From: Leptolyngbyaceae cyanobacterium
GTDB taxonomy: Bacteria > Cyanobacteriota > Cyanobacteriia > Cyanobacteriales > Aerosakkonemataceae
Direction of reading: 5' to 3'
Assembly (NCBI GenBank): GCA_036703985.1
Contig: DATNQN010000147.1
Span: 1 to 64,000, forward strand
Length of the DNA: 64,000 nt
Numbering within the stretch: the first letter of the stretch is position 1; every line of letters begins with the position of its first letter. Position numbers and translations under genes: made by a program. Under the pieces are notes generated by a model. It made no database searches, had not been told where the DNA came from, and saw nothing but the letters and a program-made list of their open reading frames with translations. Below are positions 47,410-57,026 of this stretch, piece by piece.

Positions 47410-47857
47410 AGGTCACACAAAAATAGTTTTACAAACAAATTACTTAAGATCGGTTTACCTATTTTACAATTCGGGCTTGGATTAAGACTTAGGAGGCCAC
47501 AATTAGCTATAAATTCTTAAAATTCCGATTTTTCCCCGATAAGAGAATCGTTCGCCGTGGTACTTTCAAAAGCCATGAAAATTTTTCATACCATTTGGAT
47601 AAAATTCCCTTTAGTATTCTTAAGTTACCTGCTTAAAGTTCCATCCGGGATGGTGAACTACCTTTTCTCATGTAACAATTTAACCTAGTACAAAAGGCTG
47701 AGTGCCTGTTAAAGCGAGTTAATGTTAATAAGAAAGAATGCAGTAAAAATACTATTTACTTTTCTTTGCCAGTAGTATATAAGCTTTAATTATTTGGCTC
47801 GAATCAGTTTTTCATTGAGAATTAAATATTTTTAAAACAAAAAAGGAGAAGCAAGCC
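47410..47857. other. Divergent promoter region
   Basis: No gene is visible in these bases between the HTH-ATPase gene and the ETR1-type kinase gene. The part next to the kinase is AT-rich and ends in the ribosome site AAAGGAG before its GTG. Nothing else is assignable. Confidence 0.35.
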
Positions 47858-50800
47858 GTGCTGGAATTAATGGTAAATATCTTATCGCCACATTACTATA
47901 TTCCACACGGGCATTGTTACCTTTGGCAAACTCCGTTAGTGGGATTGCACTTAGTTAGCGATGCGTTAATCGCGCTAGCATACTTCTCCATTCCGGCAAT
48001 GTTGATTTATTTTATTTACAAACGAGGGGACATACCTTTTTCAAAAGTATTCGCCTTATTTGGTGCTTTTATTATTTTGTGCGGTGTAGGTCATTTGTTG
48101 GATATTTGGACGCTTTGGCATCCGGATTACTGGGTATCGGGAATCGAGCGGGCTTTGACTGCGTTGGTTTCTTGTTATACTGCGCTGCAACTAGTGGAGT
48201 TACTGCCACAATTTCTGGCTTTGCGATCGCCCGATCAACTAGAAGCGGTGAATCGAAAATTAGAACGAGAAGTTGCCGAACGACAAAAAGCCGAGGAAAC
48301 TTTGCAAATGATCGTTTCTGGAACGGCGTCTGTGACGGGAGAAGATTTTTTTGCGGCTTTAGTGGAAAACTTAGCAACAGCGTTGGACGTGCCTTATGCG
48401 TTGATGTCCCAAACGATCCCGCACCAAGCTTTGCGTACTGTGGCTTTCTGGTGCGTCGATCGTTTGGGAGAAAACTTTGAATATCAATTGGAGAACAATC
48501 CTTGCAATAAAGTGGTGGAAAATGGAGAAATTCATTGCTATCCCAAAGATTTACAGAATTTATTTCCGAAAAGCCAAATATTAAAAGATATCGGTGCCGA
48601 GAGTTATCTAGGAGTGCCGTTATTCGATGGCAATAAAACAGTAATTGGTAATCTTTGTATTTTGGGGACTAAACCATTTTCGTCAGACGATCGCGCTAAA
48701 GCAATTATGAGTGTTTTTGCAGCCAGAGCAGCTACCGAACTGCAAAGAAAATGGGCGGAGGAAGAGAAACGCCGCACTTATGAAGAGTTGGAATTTCGAG
48801 TCGAGCAACGAACGAGCGAATTGGTGGCGACGAATGCGGCGCTGGAGACGGAAGTCCAAGAACGCATTGCGGCGCAAGTAGCGATGGGATTGCTAGCAGA
48901 ACAGGAAAAAGCGATCAATCGAGTGATTCTGCGGATGCGCCAAAGCTTGGATTTGGAATCGATTTTCGATGCGACGACGGCGGAATTGCGGCGCACGATT
49001 TTTTGCGATCGGGCGATCATTTACCGCTTTAGTCCTGATTGGAGCGGAACTTTAGTTTCCGAGTCAGTGGCAGAAGGTTGGGAGATGTTGCTGCCGATGC
49101 GATCGAAAGATCCGATAATAACGAAAGTGGCGATCGATAAATCCGATTGTATCGTTACCAAGCTGGACAACTCAGAACGAGTAATTCGCGACACTTACCT
49201 CAAAGAAAATCAAGGTGGCGTTTATCGCCAAAAAAACAGTTATTGTTGCGTTGGCGATGTTTATCAAGCGGGATTTAATACTTGCTATTTAAAATTACTC
49301 GAACAATTTCAAGCACGAGCTTATATTATTGCACCGATCTTTTCTGGCGATCGACTCTGGGGTTTATTAGCAGTTTACCAAAATGGCACTCCCAGAAATT
49401 GGCAAGAAGGAGAAATCGGCATTGTCACTCAAATTGGCAATCAGTTAGGTGTAGCGGTGCAACAAGCAGAATTATTTACCCGCACCCAACGTCAGGCGGA
49501 AGAACTCAAAAAAGCCAAAGAAACCGCCGATGCCGCCAATCTTGCCAAGAGCGAATTTTTAGCAAATATGAGTCACGAATTGCGAACTCCGCTGAATGCT
49601 ATTTTAGGTTTTACTCAGTTAATGCAGCGGGATTCTTCTCTCACTTGCGAACATCAAAGATATGTCGAAATCATCAATCAAAGTGGCGAACATTTGTTAC
49701 ATCTAATTAACGATGTGTTGGAAATGTCCAAGATCGAAGCGGGACGCATCGCATTGCACGAAACCGAATTCGATCTGCATAAATTGCTGTACAGTTTGGA
49801 ATCGATGTTGCAATTAAAAGCTCAATCCAAAGGAATTCGACTGAATTTCGAGTTAGCTGCGGATGTGCCGCCACAGATTAAAACTGATGAAAACAAACTG
49901 CGTCAAGTATTAATTAACTTACTGGGTAATGCAATTAAGTTTACCAATCAAGGAAGCGTGACGCTGAGAGTTAAGAGTCAGCAATCAACACCAGCCGGGA
50001 TTGGTTTGTTATTTGAAATTGAAGACACCGGGGCGGGAATTGCACCAGAAGAAATGAGCGATTTGTTTCAAGCATTTAAACAAACGCGAGTCGGAAAAGA
50101 ATCACAAGAAGGAACTGGTTTGGGGTTGCGAATTAGTCAGAAATTCGTGCAACTGATGGGGGGTGAAATTATTGTGGAAAGCGAACTCGGCAAAGGCAGT
50201 TGTTTTGCATTTCAAATTCAGGTAAGTTTGGTACACGCGACACTGAAAGCCGAGTCATCTGATTTCAAGCGAGCGTTAAGTATTGCTCCCGGACAGCCTA
50301 ACTATCGTATTCTGGTGGCAGAAGACGTACCCGCGAACCGGATATTGTTAGTGAAACTGTTGAGTAGTTTGGGATTCGAGACGAGGGAAGCGGAAAACGG
50401 GCAAGATGCGATCGCGATTTGGCAACAGTGGCATCCTCATCTGATATTTATGGATATGCGAATGCCGGTGATGAACGGGTACGAAGCAACCCGAAAAATT
50501 AAGCAATTTTATCAAAATAACCGAGATTTTCCGATAAATTTCCCTTTACCAACTGCTCCCGCGATTATTGCTTTGACCGCTAGTGCATTTGCAGAACAAC
50601 GGCAACAAACTTTAACATCTGGATGCGATGATTTTGTCAGCAAGCCGTTTCGTCGGGAAGTAATTTTAGAAACTCTAGCCAAGTATTTAGGGGTGCAGTA
50701 TTCTTTTGAAGAAACTAATAACGGTGCTGGGGCTAATCACCAAACTCAGGAGCGAAGCGATCGCGTTCTCGATGCAAAAGACTTGGAAATCATGCCATCA

Positions 50801-50983
50801 GAATGGATTGCTAAACTCTACCAAGCTGCTGCGGAAGGTGATGATACGGTTAGTATGAAACTCATCCATCAAATACCATCTCAACAATCCTTCCTAATTA
50901 CAGCTTTGACTAATTTAGTGGAAACTTATCAATTTGAGCAGCTAATGGAACTCGCTAAACCAATTCCGATCGGAAATGCTTAA
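47858..50983 (+). CDS. ETR1-type ethylene-receptor hybrid histidine kinase
   Basis: A 1041-residue membrane sensor starting at a GTG (AGGAG seven bases upstream). The three N-terminal helices (about 28-118) match plant ETR1 in a fixed register: Asp35, Tyr42, Ile45, Pro46, Ile72, Cys75 and His79 correspond to ETR1 residues 25, 32, 35, 36, 62, 65 and 69, including the copper ligands Cys and His. A GAF (about 150-295), a second phytochrome/CBCR-like GAF (about 350-540, Cys476 in [12 protein letters not shown]), HisKA (His573 in [10 protein letters not shown]), HATPase and a receiver ([11 protein letters not shown]) follow, with a helical tail. Relative of Synechocystis SynEtr1/UirS. Chromophore binding by the second GAF is uncertain. 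Confidence 0.9.
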   Translation: MLELMVNILSPHYYIPHGHCYLWQTPLVGLHLVSDALIALAYFSIPAMLIYFIYKRGDIPFSKVFALFGAFIILCGVGHLLDIWTLWHPDYWVSGIERALTALVSCYTALQLVELLPQFLALRSPDQLEAVNRKLEREVAERQKAEETLQMIVSGTASVTGEDFFAALVENLATALDVPYALMSQTIPHQALRTVAFWCVDRLGENFEYQLENNPCNKVVENGEIHCYPKDLQNLFPKSQILKDIGAESYLGVPLFDGNKTVIGNLCILGTKPFSSDDRAKAIMSVFAARAATELQRKWAEEEKRRTYEELEFRVEQRTSELVATNAALETEVQERIAAQVAMGLLAEQEKAINRVILRMRQSLDLESIFDATTAELRRTIFCDRAIIYRFSPDWSGTLVSESVAEGWEMLLPMRSKDPIITKVAIDKSDCIVTKLDNSERVIRDTYLKENQGGVYRQKNSYCCVGDVYQAGFNTCYLKLLEQFQARAYIIAPIFSGDRLWGLLAVYQNGTPRNWQEGEIGIVTQIGNQLGVAVQQAELFTRTQRQAEELKKAKETADAANLAKSEFLANMSHELRTPLNAILGFTQLMQRDSSLTCEHQRYVEIINQSGEHLLHLINDVLEMSKIEAGRIALHETEFDLHKLLYSLESMLQLKAQSKGIRLNFELAADVPPQIKTDENKLRQVLINLLGNAIKFTNQGSVTLRVKSQQSTPAGIGLLFEIEDTGAGIAPEEMSDLFQAFKQTRVGKESQEGTGLGLRISQKFVQLMGGEIIVESELGKGSCFAFQIQVSLVHATLKAESSDFKRALSIAPGQPNYRILVAEDVPANRILLVKLLSSLGFETREAENGQDAIAIWQQWHPHLIFMDMRMPVMNGYEATRKIKQFYQNNRDFPINFPLPTAPAIIALTASAFAEQRQQTLTSGCDDFVSKPFRREVILETLAKYLGVQYSFEETNNGAGANHQTQERSDRVLDAKDLEIMPSEWIAKLYQAAAEGDDTVSMKLIHQIPSQQSFLITALTNLVETYQFEQLMELAKPIPIGNA

Positions 50984-51062
50984 AATTGCTCGAGCGCCGA
51001 AAATTTGTTAATTTGAAAATAATTAAAATAACCAGCTTCCTTTTTAGCCAAACTTAATTTTT

Positions 51063-51917
51063 ATGGATACGAATAGTGATGAATTGATTGGGGACATACT
51101 AATCGTTGATGATAAGCTAGAAAATATACGGTTTTTATCTGATTTCCTCTCGACGCAAAAATATCAAGTTCGTAAAGCAATCAACGGACAATCCGCTTTA
51201 AGGGCAGCCAAATCCCTTCCACCAGACCTGATTCTGCTAGATATTAATATGCCGGGAATGGGAGGTTATGAAGTTTGCGAACAATTAAAACAAGACCCCG
51301 AAACCAGCGAGATCCCGATCGTTTTTTTAAGTGCTGGTAATGAAGTTAGCGATAAAGTGCAAGCTTTTCAAGTGGGAGGTGCAGACTACATTACCAAGCC
51401 ATTTCAGCTAGAGGAAATTTTAGCTAGAGTACAAATTCATTTAAAAGTAAAAAACCTTCAAAAAAACCTAGAAATTCGCGATCGAGAGTTACAAGAAACC
51501 ATCGCGACTTTGCAACAAACACAAGCAGCTTTAGCAGCATCAGAAGCAGAATTACGCGCTCTGCTTAACTCAATGACAGAGTTAATTTTGATATTTGATG
51601 GTGAAGGAAAATATCTAAAAATTGCCAACACGAATACCAAATTGTTATACAAACCAAACGAAGAAAGAATTGGCAGGCATCTGAGCGAAATATTACCTCA
51701 ACCACAAGCCGAAATATTGCTCAATGGTATCCAACAAGCTTTACAAACCAATCAAAATGTTGAGGTTGAATATAGCTTAATTTTAGACCCGGGCAACACC
51801 GAGTTACGCGCCAGCATTTTACCAATTTTACCGAATATAGTTCTTTGCGTGGTGAGGGATATTAGCGAACGGCAAGCCGCGCTGCGCGAACGCAAACAGC
51901 AAGAAGAAGCTTGTTGA
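51063..51917 (+). CDS. REC-PAS protein, probably a truncated sensor kinase
   Basis: A 284-residue protein: receiver (about 10-125, VDDKLEN, DLILLDINMPG, and the late FQVGGADYITKPF with its lysine), a coiled coil, then a PAS domain (about 165-270, MTELILIFDGEGKYL). It stops at ERKQQEEAC, which looks like the linker leading into a second PAS or a kinase domain that is missing. An IS200/IS605-type hairpin begins within its last codons. It lies 79 bases after the ETR1-type kinase gene on the same strand and could receive its phosphoryl group. Confidence 0.82.
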   Translation: MDTNSDELIGDILIVDDKLENIRFLSDFLSTQKYQVRKAINGQSALRAAKSLPPDLILLDINMPGMGGYEVCEQLKQDPETSEIPIVFLSAGNEVSDKVQAFQVGGADYITKPFQLEEILARVQIHLKVKNLQKNLEIRDRELQETIATLQQTQAALAASEAELRALLNSMTELILIFDGEGKYLKIANTNTKLLYKPNEERIGRHLSEILPQPQAEILLNGIQQALQTNQNVEVEYSLILDPGNTELRASILPILPNIVLCVVRDISERQAALRERKQQEEAC

Positions 51918-51952
51918 CATCCATCCCCGCCGTGAACGGACGGGGATTCCTA
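51914..51952. mobile_element. IS200/IS605-type end hairpin (remnant)
   Basis: TTGACAT is followed by a hairpin: ATCCCCG (51923-51929) pairs with CGGGGAT (51941-51947), CCG with CGG inside, around a TGAA loop with one bulged A. It then reads TCCTAAA. This closely resembles the subterminal hairpins of cyanobacterial IS200/IS605-family elements. No transposase gene is attached, so this is a remnant or solo end. It coincides with the premature end of the REC-PAS gene. Confidence 0.6.
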
Positions 51953-52057
51953 AAACAAGCTCAATTGAACTGGTTTAAAGGTGGATAATTAATCGTTGAG
52001 GAAATACTGACTGCGATCCCTGCCTCCTACCCCCTTGCGTCAACGAGCAACTTAAAT

Positions 52058-53257
52058 TTACTCCAAGGCAATAGTTGCCCCCCATCGGTCTTGCGGTAAA
52101 AATGTGCGATCCATTGGAATGTGAGAAACTCTTTCCGTGAGAGTAAATGTTCCCTGTTCGATCCATTGCTTGAGTTCTAAAGCTACTTGTCGCGACAAAT
52201 AAATGCTCGCCAGTGGAGCGACTCTGACTGTTTTTCCTTCTATACTAATTCGACCAGATTTCAGTTGAGCGTAACTTACTAAACCGAAGGTAGGACGCAC
52301 GCGACGGGGTATGGAAAAATCCACTACTGGCGCGACTAAATCTTTATCTTGGACGGCACATTTTGCGACTACTTCTTCTGATAAAACAGGTATTGGGATA
52401 CCCGCACCTAACATTAAGGAAGGGCCGTAATTTTTGAAGTAGCAACCCCGCACCCAACGGGGATTCATTTGTTTAGCATCGCCAATTAAAGCAAGGGTAG
52501 CAGCGGGGCCGATCGGTGTTTGATTTGGTCGCCTTTTTTGTAAGGGAAAATGCTGCGTACCTTCCCAAGCTACGTAACCTATACCACCACCTAAAAAAAT
52601 GCGCGTACCAATGCCGATGATGTCTAAATCCGGGTCGTTGAATAGGGGAGAAATCGCACCGGGATTGGAATAAACGGCGTTGGCGAGTCGGGGTTGTAGT
52701 GGGCCGAGATAGGTAAACAGAGGGCGATCGCCTCCATTCACTCCGACGATAAAATTCTGATATAAATTGCGAGGATTATAGAGATAAAATTGGTTGATCG
52801 TGTCGCGAGTAATCGTTGTTTCAAATGATGGGCGGGGATAACAATCCGTGACTTGTCCAACCGCACGCATTTGCACTGGTTTTCCGGCGATCAAATCTTC
52901 AATGACATGACCGCCACCGCGCTCTCTAGATTCTAGATCGTCGGTGGAATCTCCGGAACTGGGATAATCAACTCCTTGAGTAGCTCCCAAATACAAATCT
53001 ACTGCCCCGAAACCAGAGTAAGCTAATACGCCATCTAACCAACAAGAGCGAATTTTAATGGGCGGATCTGTGTGTCCTAAGTTAATAATTGCACCAGAAG
53101 ATTCCATTGGCTCAAAAGTGCCAGTGGTAATTACGTCTACTTGTTTAGCGGCTTGAGTAATTCCGAGATCGGCTACATGTATTTTTAATTCTTCAACCGT
53201 CCAAACTACAGCTTTTTTTTGGATTATTTTATCGTTAATTTCGGCAACGGTTCTCAT
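52058..53257 (-). CDS. DUF39 / homocysteine biosynthesis protein
   Basis: A 399-residue protein of the DUF39 (HcyBio) family: RTVAEINDKIIQKKAVVWT, VDVITTGTFEPMESSGAIIN, SCWLDGVLAYSGFGAVDLYLGA and GIGTRIFLGGGIGYVAWEGTQH, with a C-terminal MDRTFLPQDRWGATIAL. In methanogens the family makes homocysteine from aspartate semialdehyde using sulphide; several cyanobacteria carry it, and its role there is inferred. The cysteines in the middle (RSCWLDG, RGCYFKN) may be catalytic. No adjacent NIL/ferredoxin partner gene is seen. Confidence 0.85.
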   Translation of the reverse strand: MRTVAEINDKIIQKKAVVWTVEELKIHVADLGITQAAKQVDVITTGTFEPMESSGAIINLGHTDPPIKIRSCWLDGVLAYSGFGAVDLYLGATQGVDYPSSGDSTDDLESRERGGGHVIEDLIAGKPVQMRAVGQVTDCYPRPSFETTITRDTINQFYLYNPRNLYQNFIVGVNGGDRPLFTYLGPLQPRLANAVYSNPGAISPLFNDPDLDIIGIGTRIFLGGGIGYVAWEGTQHFPLQKRRPNQTPIGPAATLALIGDAKQMNPRWVRGCYFKNYGPSLMLGAGIPIPVLSEEVVAKCAVQDKDLVAPVVDFSIPRRVRPTFGLVSYAQLKSGRISIEGKTVRVAPLASIYLSRQVALELKQWIEQGTFTLTERVSHIPMDRTFLPQDRWGATIALE

Positions 53258-53299
53258 GTTATTCCAAATTTTAAATAGGTGAAGATATAGTTTTTCACA

Positions 53300-54481
53300 T
53301 CAATTACCATTTTTACGATCGCTTTCAGCACTTGATTCTTCTGGAGTTGTGGGGGTTTCTTCAGCTAAAATGGCGGCATTTCTTTTCGTTTCGCTCGCTT
53401 CTTGAGATTCTGCTATACCAGCTTTTGCTAATTCAGATTTGCGATCGCTATCCCATCGATCCAGGATATCTTTAATCAATACTTCTTTTGCCCAGACTTG
53501 TCCTACTACGGTGAGAGGCAGGGCGAGAATTAACCCTAAAAATCCAAAGAAGGTGGCGAAAAATACTTGTGACATTAAGGTGATGGCTGGCAGCAGCGCT
53601 ACCTGTTGCGCCATCACGTAAGGGGTGAGAAAACTACTTTCAAATTGCTGAATAATGAAGTAGAGAATGAGTACGGCGAAGGATTTCCAAGGGGCATCTA
53701 AAAGCGCGATCGTCATCGGCAAAACTATGCTTAGTGTCGGGCCAATATTGGGGATAAAGTTTAGCAATCCCGCTAAAACACCCTGTGCCAATGCTAGCCT
53801 GACGCCTAGAATAGAAAGCCCAATTACGCTCAGTAGGGCAACTACGCTCATGCTAATTAAAGCACCGATAATCCATCTACCCAGCGCTACTTCACATTCA
53901 TCTAATATGCCATCCACTCGCCTGCGGTAAAAAGAGGGAAATAACCGCACGAAGGTTTTTCGATAAGACAAGGGCTGGGCTAACATCATTAAAGTTAATA
54001 CTATGACTAGTAAAAAGCTTAAAACCGAGCCTAGCGTGTTGGAAACAAAAGCAACCGATCCGCCTAATAATCGGCTCACCAAAGGTTGCACTTGTTGGAT
54101 TAAATTATTAATATCCGGAAGATATTGATTGAATTGGTTTGGTAAGTTATTTCTCAGTATGTTTAGCCACTGATTTAAGCGATTAATTGCTTTTGGTAAG
54201 ATTTCTGCTAGTTGTTGGAATTCGGTTGCAAAAGGGGGCACGATTATGAAGAAAAAGCCCGTTAAGACAGTGAGCAATATAATAATCGAGAGCAACACCG
54301 ACCATAAGCGGGGTAATCCTGACTGTTGCAGCCGTCGCGCCAGCCGATTTAAGGCAGTGGACAAAACTACAGCTGCAAATACCAATAATAGTACTTGTCT
54401 AATTTGCCATAAGATGTACAAACATATGCAAATTACGATCAGGCCGAGTAATTGACCCAAATCCACGGTTCTCACTCCCAT
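53300..54481 (-). CDS. AI-2E family transporter / permease (second copy)
   Basis: A 393-residue protein with the same family layout as the 42383 gene: N-terminal helices (LGLIVICICLYILWQIRQVLL), an amphipathic soluble stretch, and the core GVLAGLLNFIPNIGPTLSIVLP with IIQQFESSFLTPYVMAQQVALLP. The C-terminal 50 residues are charged (EESSAESDRKNGN) and unlike the other copy. The substrate is unknown. It lies 42 bases upstream of the DUF39 gene on the same strand, so the two are probably co-transcribed. Confidence 0.85.
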   Translation of the reverse strand: MGVRTVDLGQLLGLIVICICLYILWQIRQVLLLVFAAVVLSTALNRLARRLQQSGLPRLWSVLLSIIILLTVLTGFFFIIVPPFATEFQQLAEILPKAINRLNQWLNILRNNLPNQFNQYLPDINNLIQQVQPLVSRLLGGSVAFVSNTLGSVLSFLLVIVLTLMMLAQPLSYRKTFVRLFPSFYRRRVDGILDECEVALGRWIIGALISMSVVALLSVIGLSILGVRLALAQGVLAGLLNFIPNIGPTLSIVLPMTIALLDAPWKSFAVLILYFIIQQFESSFLTPYVMAQQVALLPAITLMSQVFFATFFGFLGLILALPLTVVGQVWAKEVLIKDILDRWDSDRKSELAKAGIAESQEASETKRNAAILAEETPTTPEESSAESDRKNGN

Positions 54482-54557
54482 TTTTGTTAGAGATCGAGGG
54501 TTGATACCAATTTTTCAAGCATACATGGGCGACATTACTTATACAATGTCCTAAAGC

Positions 54558-54749
54558 TTAATTTTCGGCACGCTGGCTGAATCGCCACCAAAGTGCGATC
54601 GCTAAAACTATGCTAGGCAACAACACCAGTATCAGCGCTACTAATGGTGTTCCATTCACATTCAGCAATGGGCCACCATATTTAATTAAAACTGATATTA
54701 TAGCGGAGAGAACTAGAACTTTTAAAAGGAACCAAACTTGATTTTCCAT
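54558..54749 (-). CDS. Small two-helix membrane protein
   Basis: A 63-residue protein starting at the ATG at 54749 (MENQVWFLLKVLVLSAIIS); an upstream in-frame extension to 54800 is less protein-like. It has two hydrophobic helices (about 6-25 and 32-54) joined by KYGGPLLNVNGTP and a short polar tail. I recall similar small proteins in other cyanobacteria, without known function. It lies 76 bases upstream of the transporter gene on the same strand. Confidence 0.65.
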   Translation of the reverse strand: MENQVWFLLKVLVLSAIISVLIKYGGPLLNVNGTPLVALILVLLPSIVLAIALWWRFSQRAEN

Positions 54750-54823
54750 TTGCGCGATCGAAATGTAACATAAACAGTTTATAGAATTTAGGAGCCACAA
54801 TTCTCCGAGTCAGGAGTGAGAAT

Positions 54824-56740
54824 TCAACGAGCGGAATATTGCTGCCAAATTTTGATCGTCTTATCCAGGCTAGCACTAGCTAAGGTTCGCCCATCAGGGG
54901 TAAAAACAACTGCATTTACTGCTTCCCCATGACCTGTAAAAGTGCTTAAAAGTTCGCCTGTTTCTAAATGCCAAAGTTTAATAGTTTTATCTTCACTGCC
55001 GCTGGCAATCGTTTTCCCATCCTTGCTAACAGCCACAGAAAAAATAGCACCGGTATGTCCCGTGAGGGTACGAATCAATTTTCCCGTTTCCAGATGCCAT
55101 ACTTTAATCGTGCGATCGCGACTACCACTAACTAAAATTTCCGTTAACTCTGTTTGCGAAGAAGATTTTCCCTCTATTTCTCGATTAACAGTAGTGGGAG
55201 AACCAAAACTAAAAGCAACAGCGCTCACAATATGAGAATGGGCAGTAATAGTATGGATTAACTTGGCTTTTGGAGAATGCGATTCCTTGCCATCATCCAT
55301 TCGCCACACTTTAATTTTCCGATAACTACCGCTAGCTAGTAGTTTTCCGTTGTAATTAAAAGCAAGAGAATGGGGAACGCTATCGCCCCAAGAAAGGGAA
55401 GAAAAAGCTTCTCTTTTAAGGCGATTCCACAAGTTAATTTTGCGGTCATCTCCACCAGTAGCAAAAGTTTGTCCAGTAGGACTAAACGCGACACAACGCA
55501 CTACGCCTTTACGATCTTCTAAAATATCGATGATGTCTTTAGCACCAACGTGCCAAATTTTAATAGTTGAGTCTACTCCACCGCTAATTAAAGTTTGTCC
55601 ATCGGGACTGAAAGCCAGGGAATTTATTTCATCAACCTGCCTATTTTCCATCCAAGGATATTCGGAAAGCGTACTAATCAAACGACCATTTTTAATATCC
55701 CAAAGACGGATTTCGCCACGGCTACCGCTAGCAAGTAATACGTCTGTATGGGCAGGATTTTTAGTAACATCAAGGCAATTTATTCCAGTGGGATGACCAG
55801 TCAGAGTATATAAGCATTTCCAACCTCCTATAGCCGTATTCAGAAAATTTTCTGCGGGCGTATTTTTGCTTTGAGAGGCAACAATAACACTTTCTTGAGG
55901 CGGATAATTGGCTGGATTTAATGATTCTAAATAACATCGCAAACCACCTGCATAAAACAAGTCAGATGGTTTCAGATAAGTTTTAGGGCTGCTAAATAAA
56001 ATCTCTTTTGTCGGTAAAAATCCTGCTAAGATAGTTTCAATTTCCGTGCCTCTGGCAGTACAACAAGCCAACCAAAACGAACAGATAAAAATCAAAACCT
56101 TATGGTTTTTGATATCTTCTTGAGTAACCGACCACCTAATTTTATCTTTTTTGATGCTATTAAAACTTTCTTTGTCGCAAATATGAACTTGAATGCTTAC
56201 TGTAGAATCATCTGCCAAAATATAACTAAATTTACTTTCGTTACGTAGGTTACCTTCATTATCTAGTTCGATGTTTAAATGGGGGTCAATTTTAACTTTT
56301 TTAACTATCTTTCCCAGGCGAGTTGACATAATAGCATCTACCAAGCGCTCTCGGAGTAAGTACTCGTAGGCTTCATTTTGAAATTGGTCGCTAAAATTTA
56401 GCCAAAGGTTGTAATCTGGAGGCGTTTGAGGAGGTTTTTGGCCGATTTGCTCGGCTTCTTCTTGGCAAAACTCTAAAATTTTTTCTAATTGTTGACCCCA
56501 GATTACCATCATTTCACTATGACAATCTCGGAGATCGGAGTTGAGTATGCTTAGCTCTAAAGCTTTTTGTTTTTTGAGCCGTTTCACAAAGTCAGCTTGT
56601 TGGGATTTGAGAAGGGTAGTCCAGTCCATTGCCAAAAGGTTTTTACTAAATTCATCCTTAGTTGCTAACGGGAGCGAATTATCTCCTTGGAAGTTAGAGC
56701 GGATTGCTTTATTCATCAAGTTAGCACGGCTCTTCCGCAT
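54824..56740 (-). CDS. WD40-repeat protein with novel N-terminal domain
   Basis: A 638-residue protein. The first 280 residues match no domain I recognise; they contain WLNFSDQFQNEAYEYLLRERL and FICSFWLACCTARGTEIE. The rest is seven WD40 repeats, enough for one complete propeller, starting LTGHPTGINCLDVTKN and ending DKTIKIWQQYSAR. The fifth repeat carries an insertion of about 20 residues (NREIEGKSSSQTELTEI). Such proteins act as scaffolds; the partner is unknown. A similar N-terminal region occurs in other cyanobacterial WD40 proteins in my memory. Confidence 0.8.
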   Translation of the reverse strand: MRKSRANLMNKAIRSNFQGDNSLPLATKDEFSKNLLAMDWTTLLKSQQADFVKRLKKQKALELSILNSDLRDCHSEMMVIWGQQLEKILEFCQEEAEQIGQKPPQTPPDYNLWLNFSDQFQNEAYEYLLRERLVDAIMSTRLGKIVKKVKIDPHLNIELDNEGNLRNESKFSYILADDSTVSIQVHICDKESFNSIKKDKIRWSVTQEDIKNHKVLIFICSFWLACCTARGTEIETILAGFLPTKEILFSSPKTYLKPSDLFYAGGLRCYLESLNPANYPPQESVIVASQSKNTPAENFLNTAIGGWKCLYTLTGHPTGINCLDVTKNPAHTDVLLASGSRGEIRLWDIKNGRLISTLSEYPWMENRQVDEINSLAFSPDGQTLISGGVDSTIKIWHVGAKDIIDILEDRKGVVRCVAFSPTGQTFATGGDDRKINLWNRLKREAFSSLSWGDSVPHSLAFNYNGKLLASGSYRKIKVWRMDDGKESHSPKAKLIHTITAHSHIVSAVAFSFGSPTTVNREIEGKSSSQTELTEILVSGSRDRTIKVWHLETGKLIRTLTGHTGAIFSVAVSKDGKTIASGSEDKTIKLWHLETGELLSTFTGHGEAVNAVVFTPDGRTLASASLDKTIKIWQQYSAR

Positions 56741-56976
56741 TTATGGGGATAATAAAATGTTATTTAACTGTAGGGTGTGTTAGGCGCGAGCCAACAATTG
56801 AGTATTTCAACCAATAATTAAACAGCGTTAGCTTAACGTACTATTCCGTAAATTGGTAACAAATACGAACATTTTATTCCATCAATCCGAAAGAGTCGGA
56901 GAATCGAGCCTTTTAGGGAAGGAATCTACCTAAGTTGGTGGTTATACCAAATCCGCTTCAATTACCCCCGTTATTT

Positions 56977-57010
56977 CTTGTAGAGACGTTTCATGAAACT
57001 TCTCTACAAG
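56977..57010. repeat. Near-perfect palindrome with GTAGAGACGTT core
   Basis: CTTGTAGAGA and TCTCTACAAG form the outer arms around GTTTCATGAAAC, with one mismatched pair. It lies 17 bases past the stop codon of the minus-strand bestrophin gene, so it could terminate it. It shares GTAGAGACGTT with the palindrome at 60032. Confidence 0.6.
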
Positions 57011-57026
57011 GTTTTTTTGGAGAGGT

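Noticed and set aside
47858-50983. Confident call of the second GAF as a cyanobacteriochrome
   Set aside because: Cys476 is at a suitable place, but many non-bilin cyanobacterial GAFs have a similar CY or CH motif; kept as uncertain.
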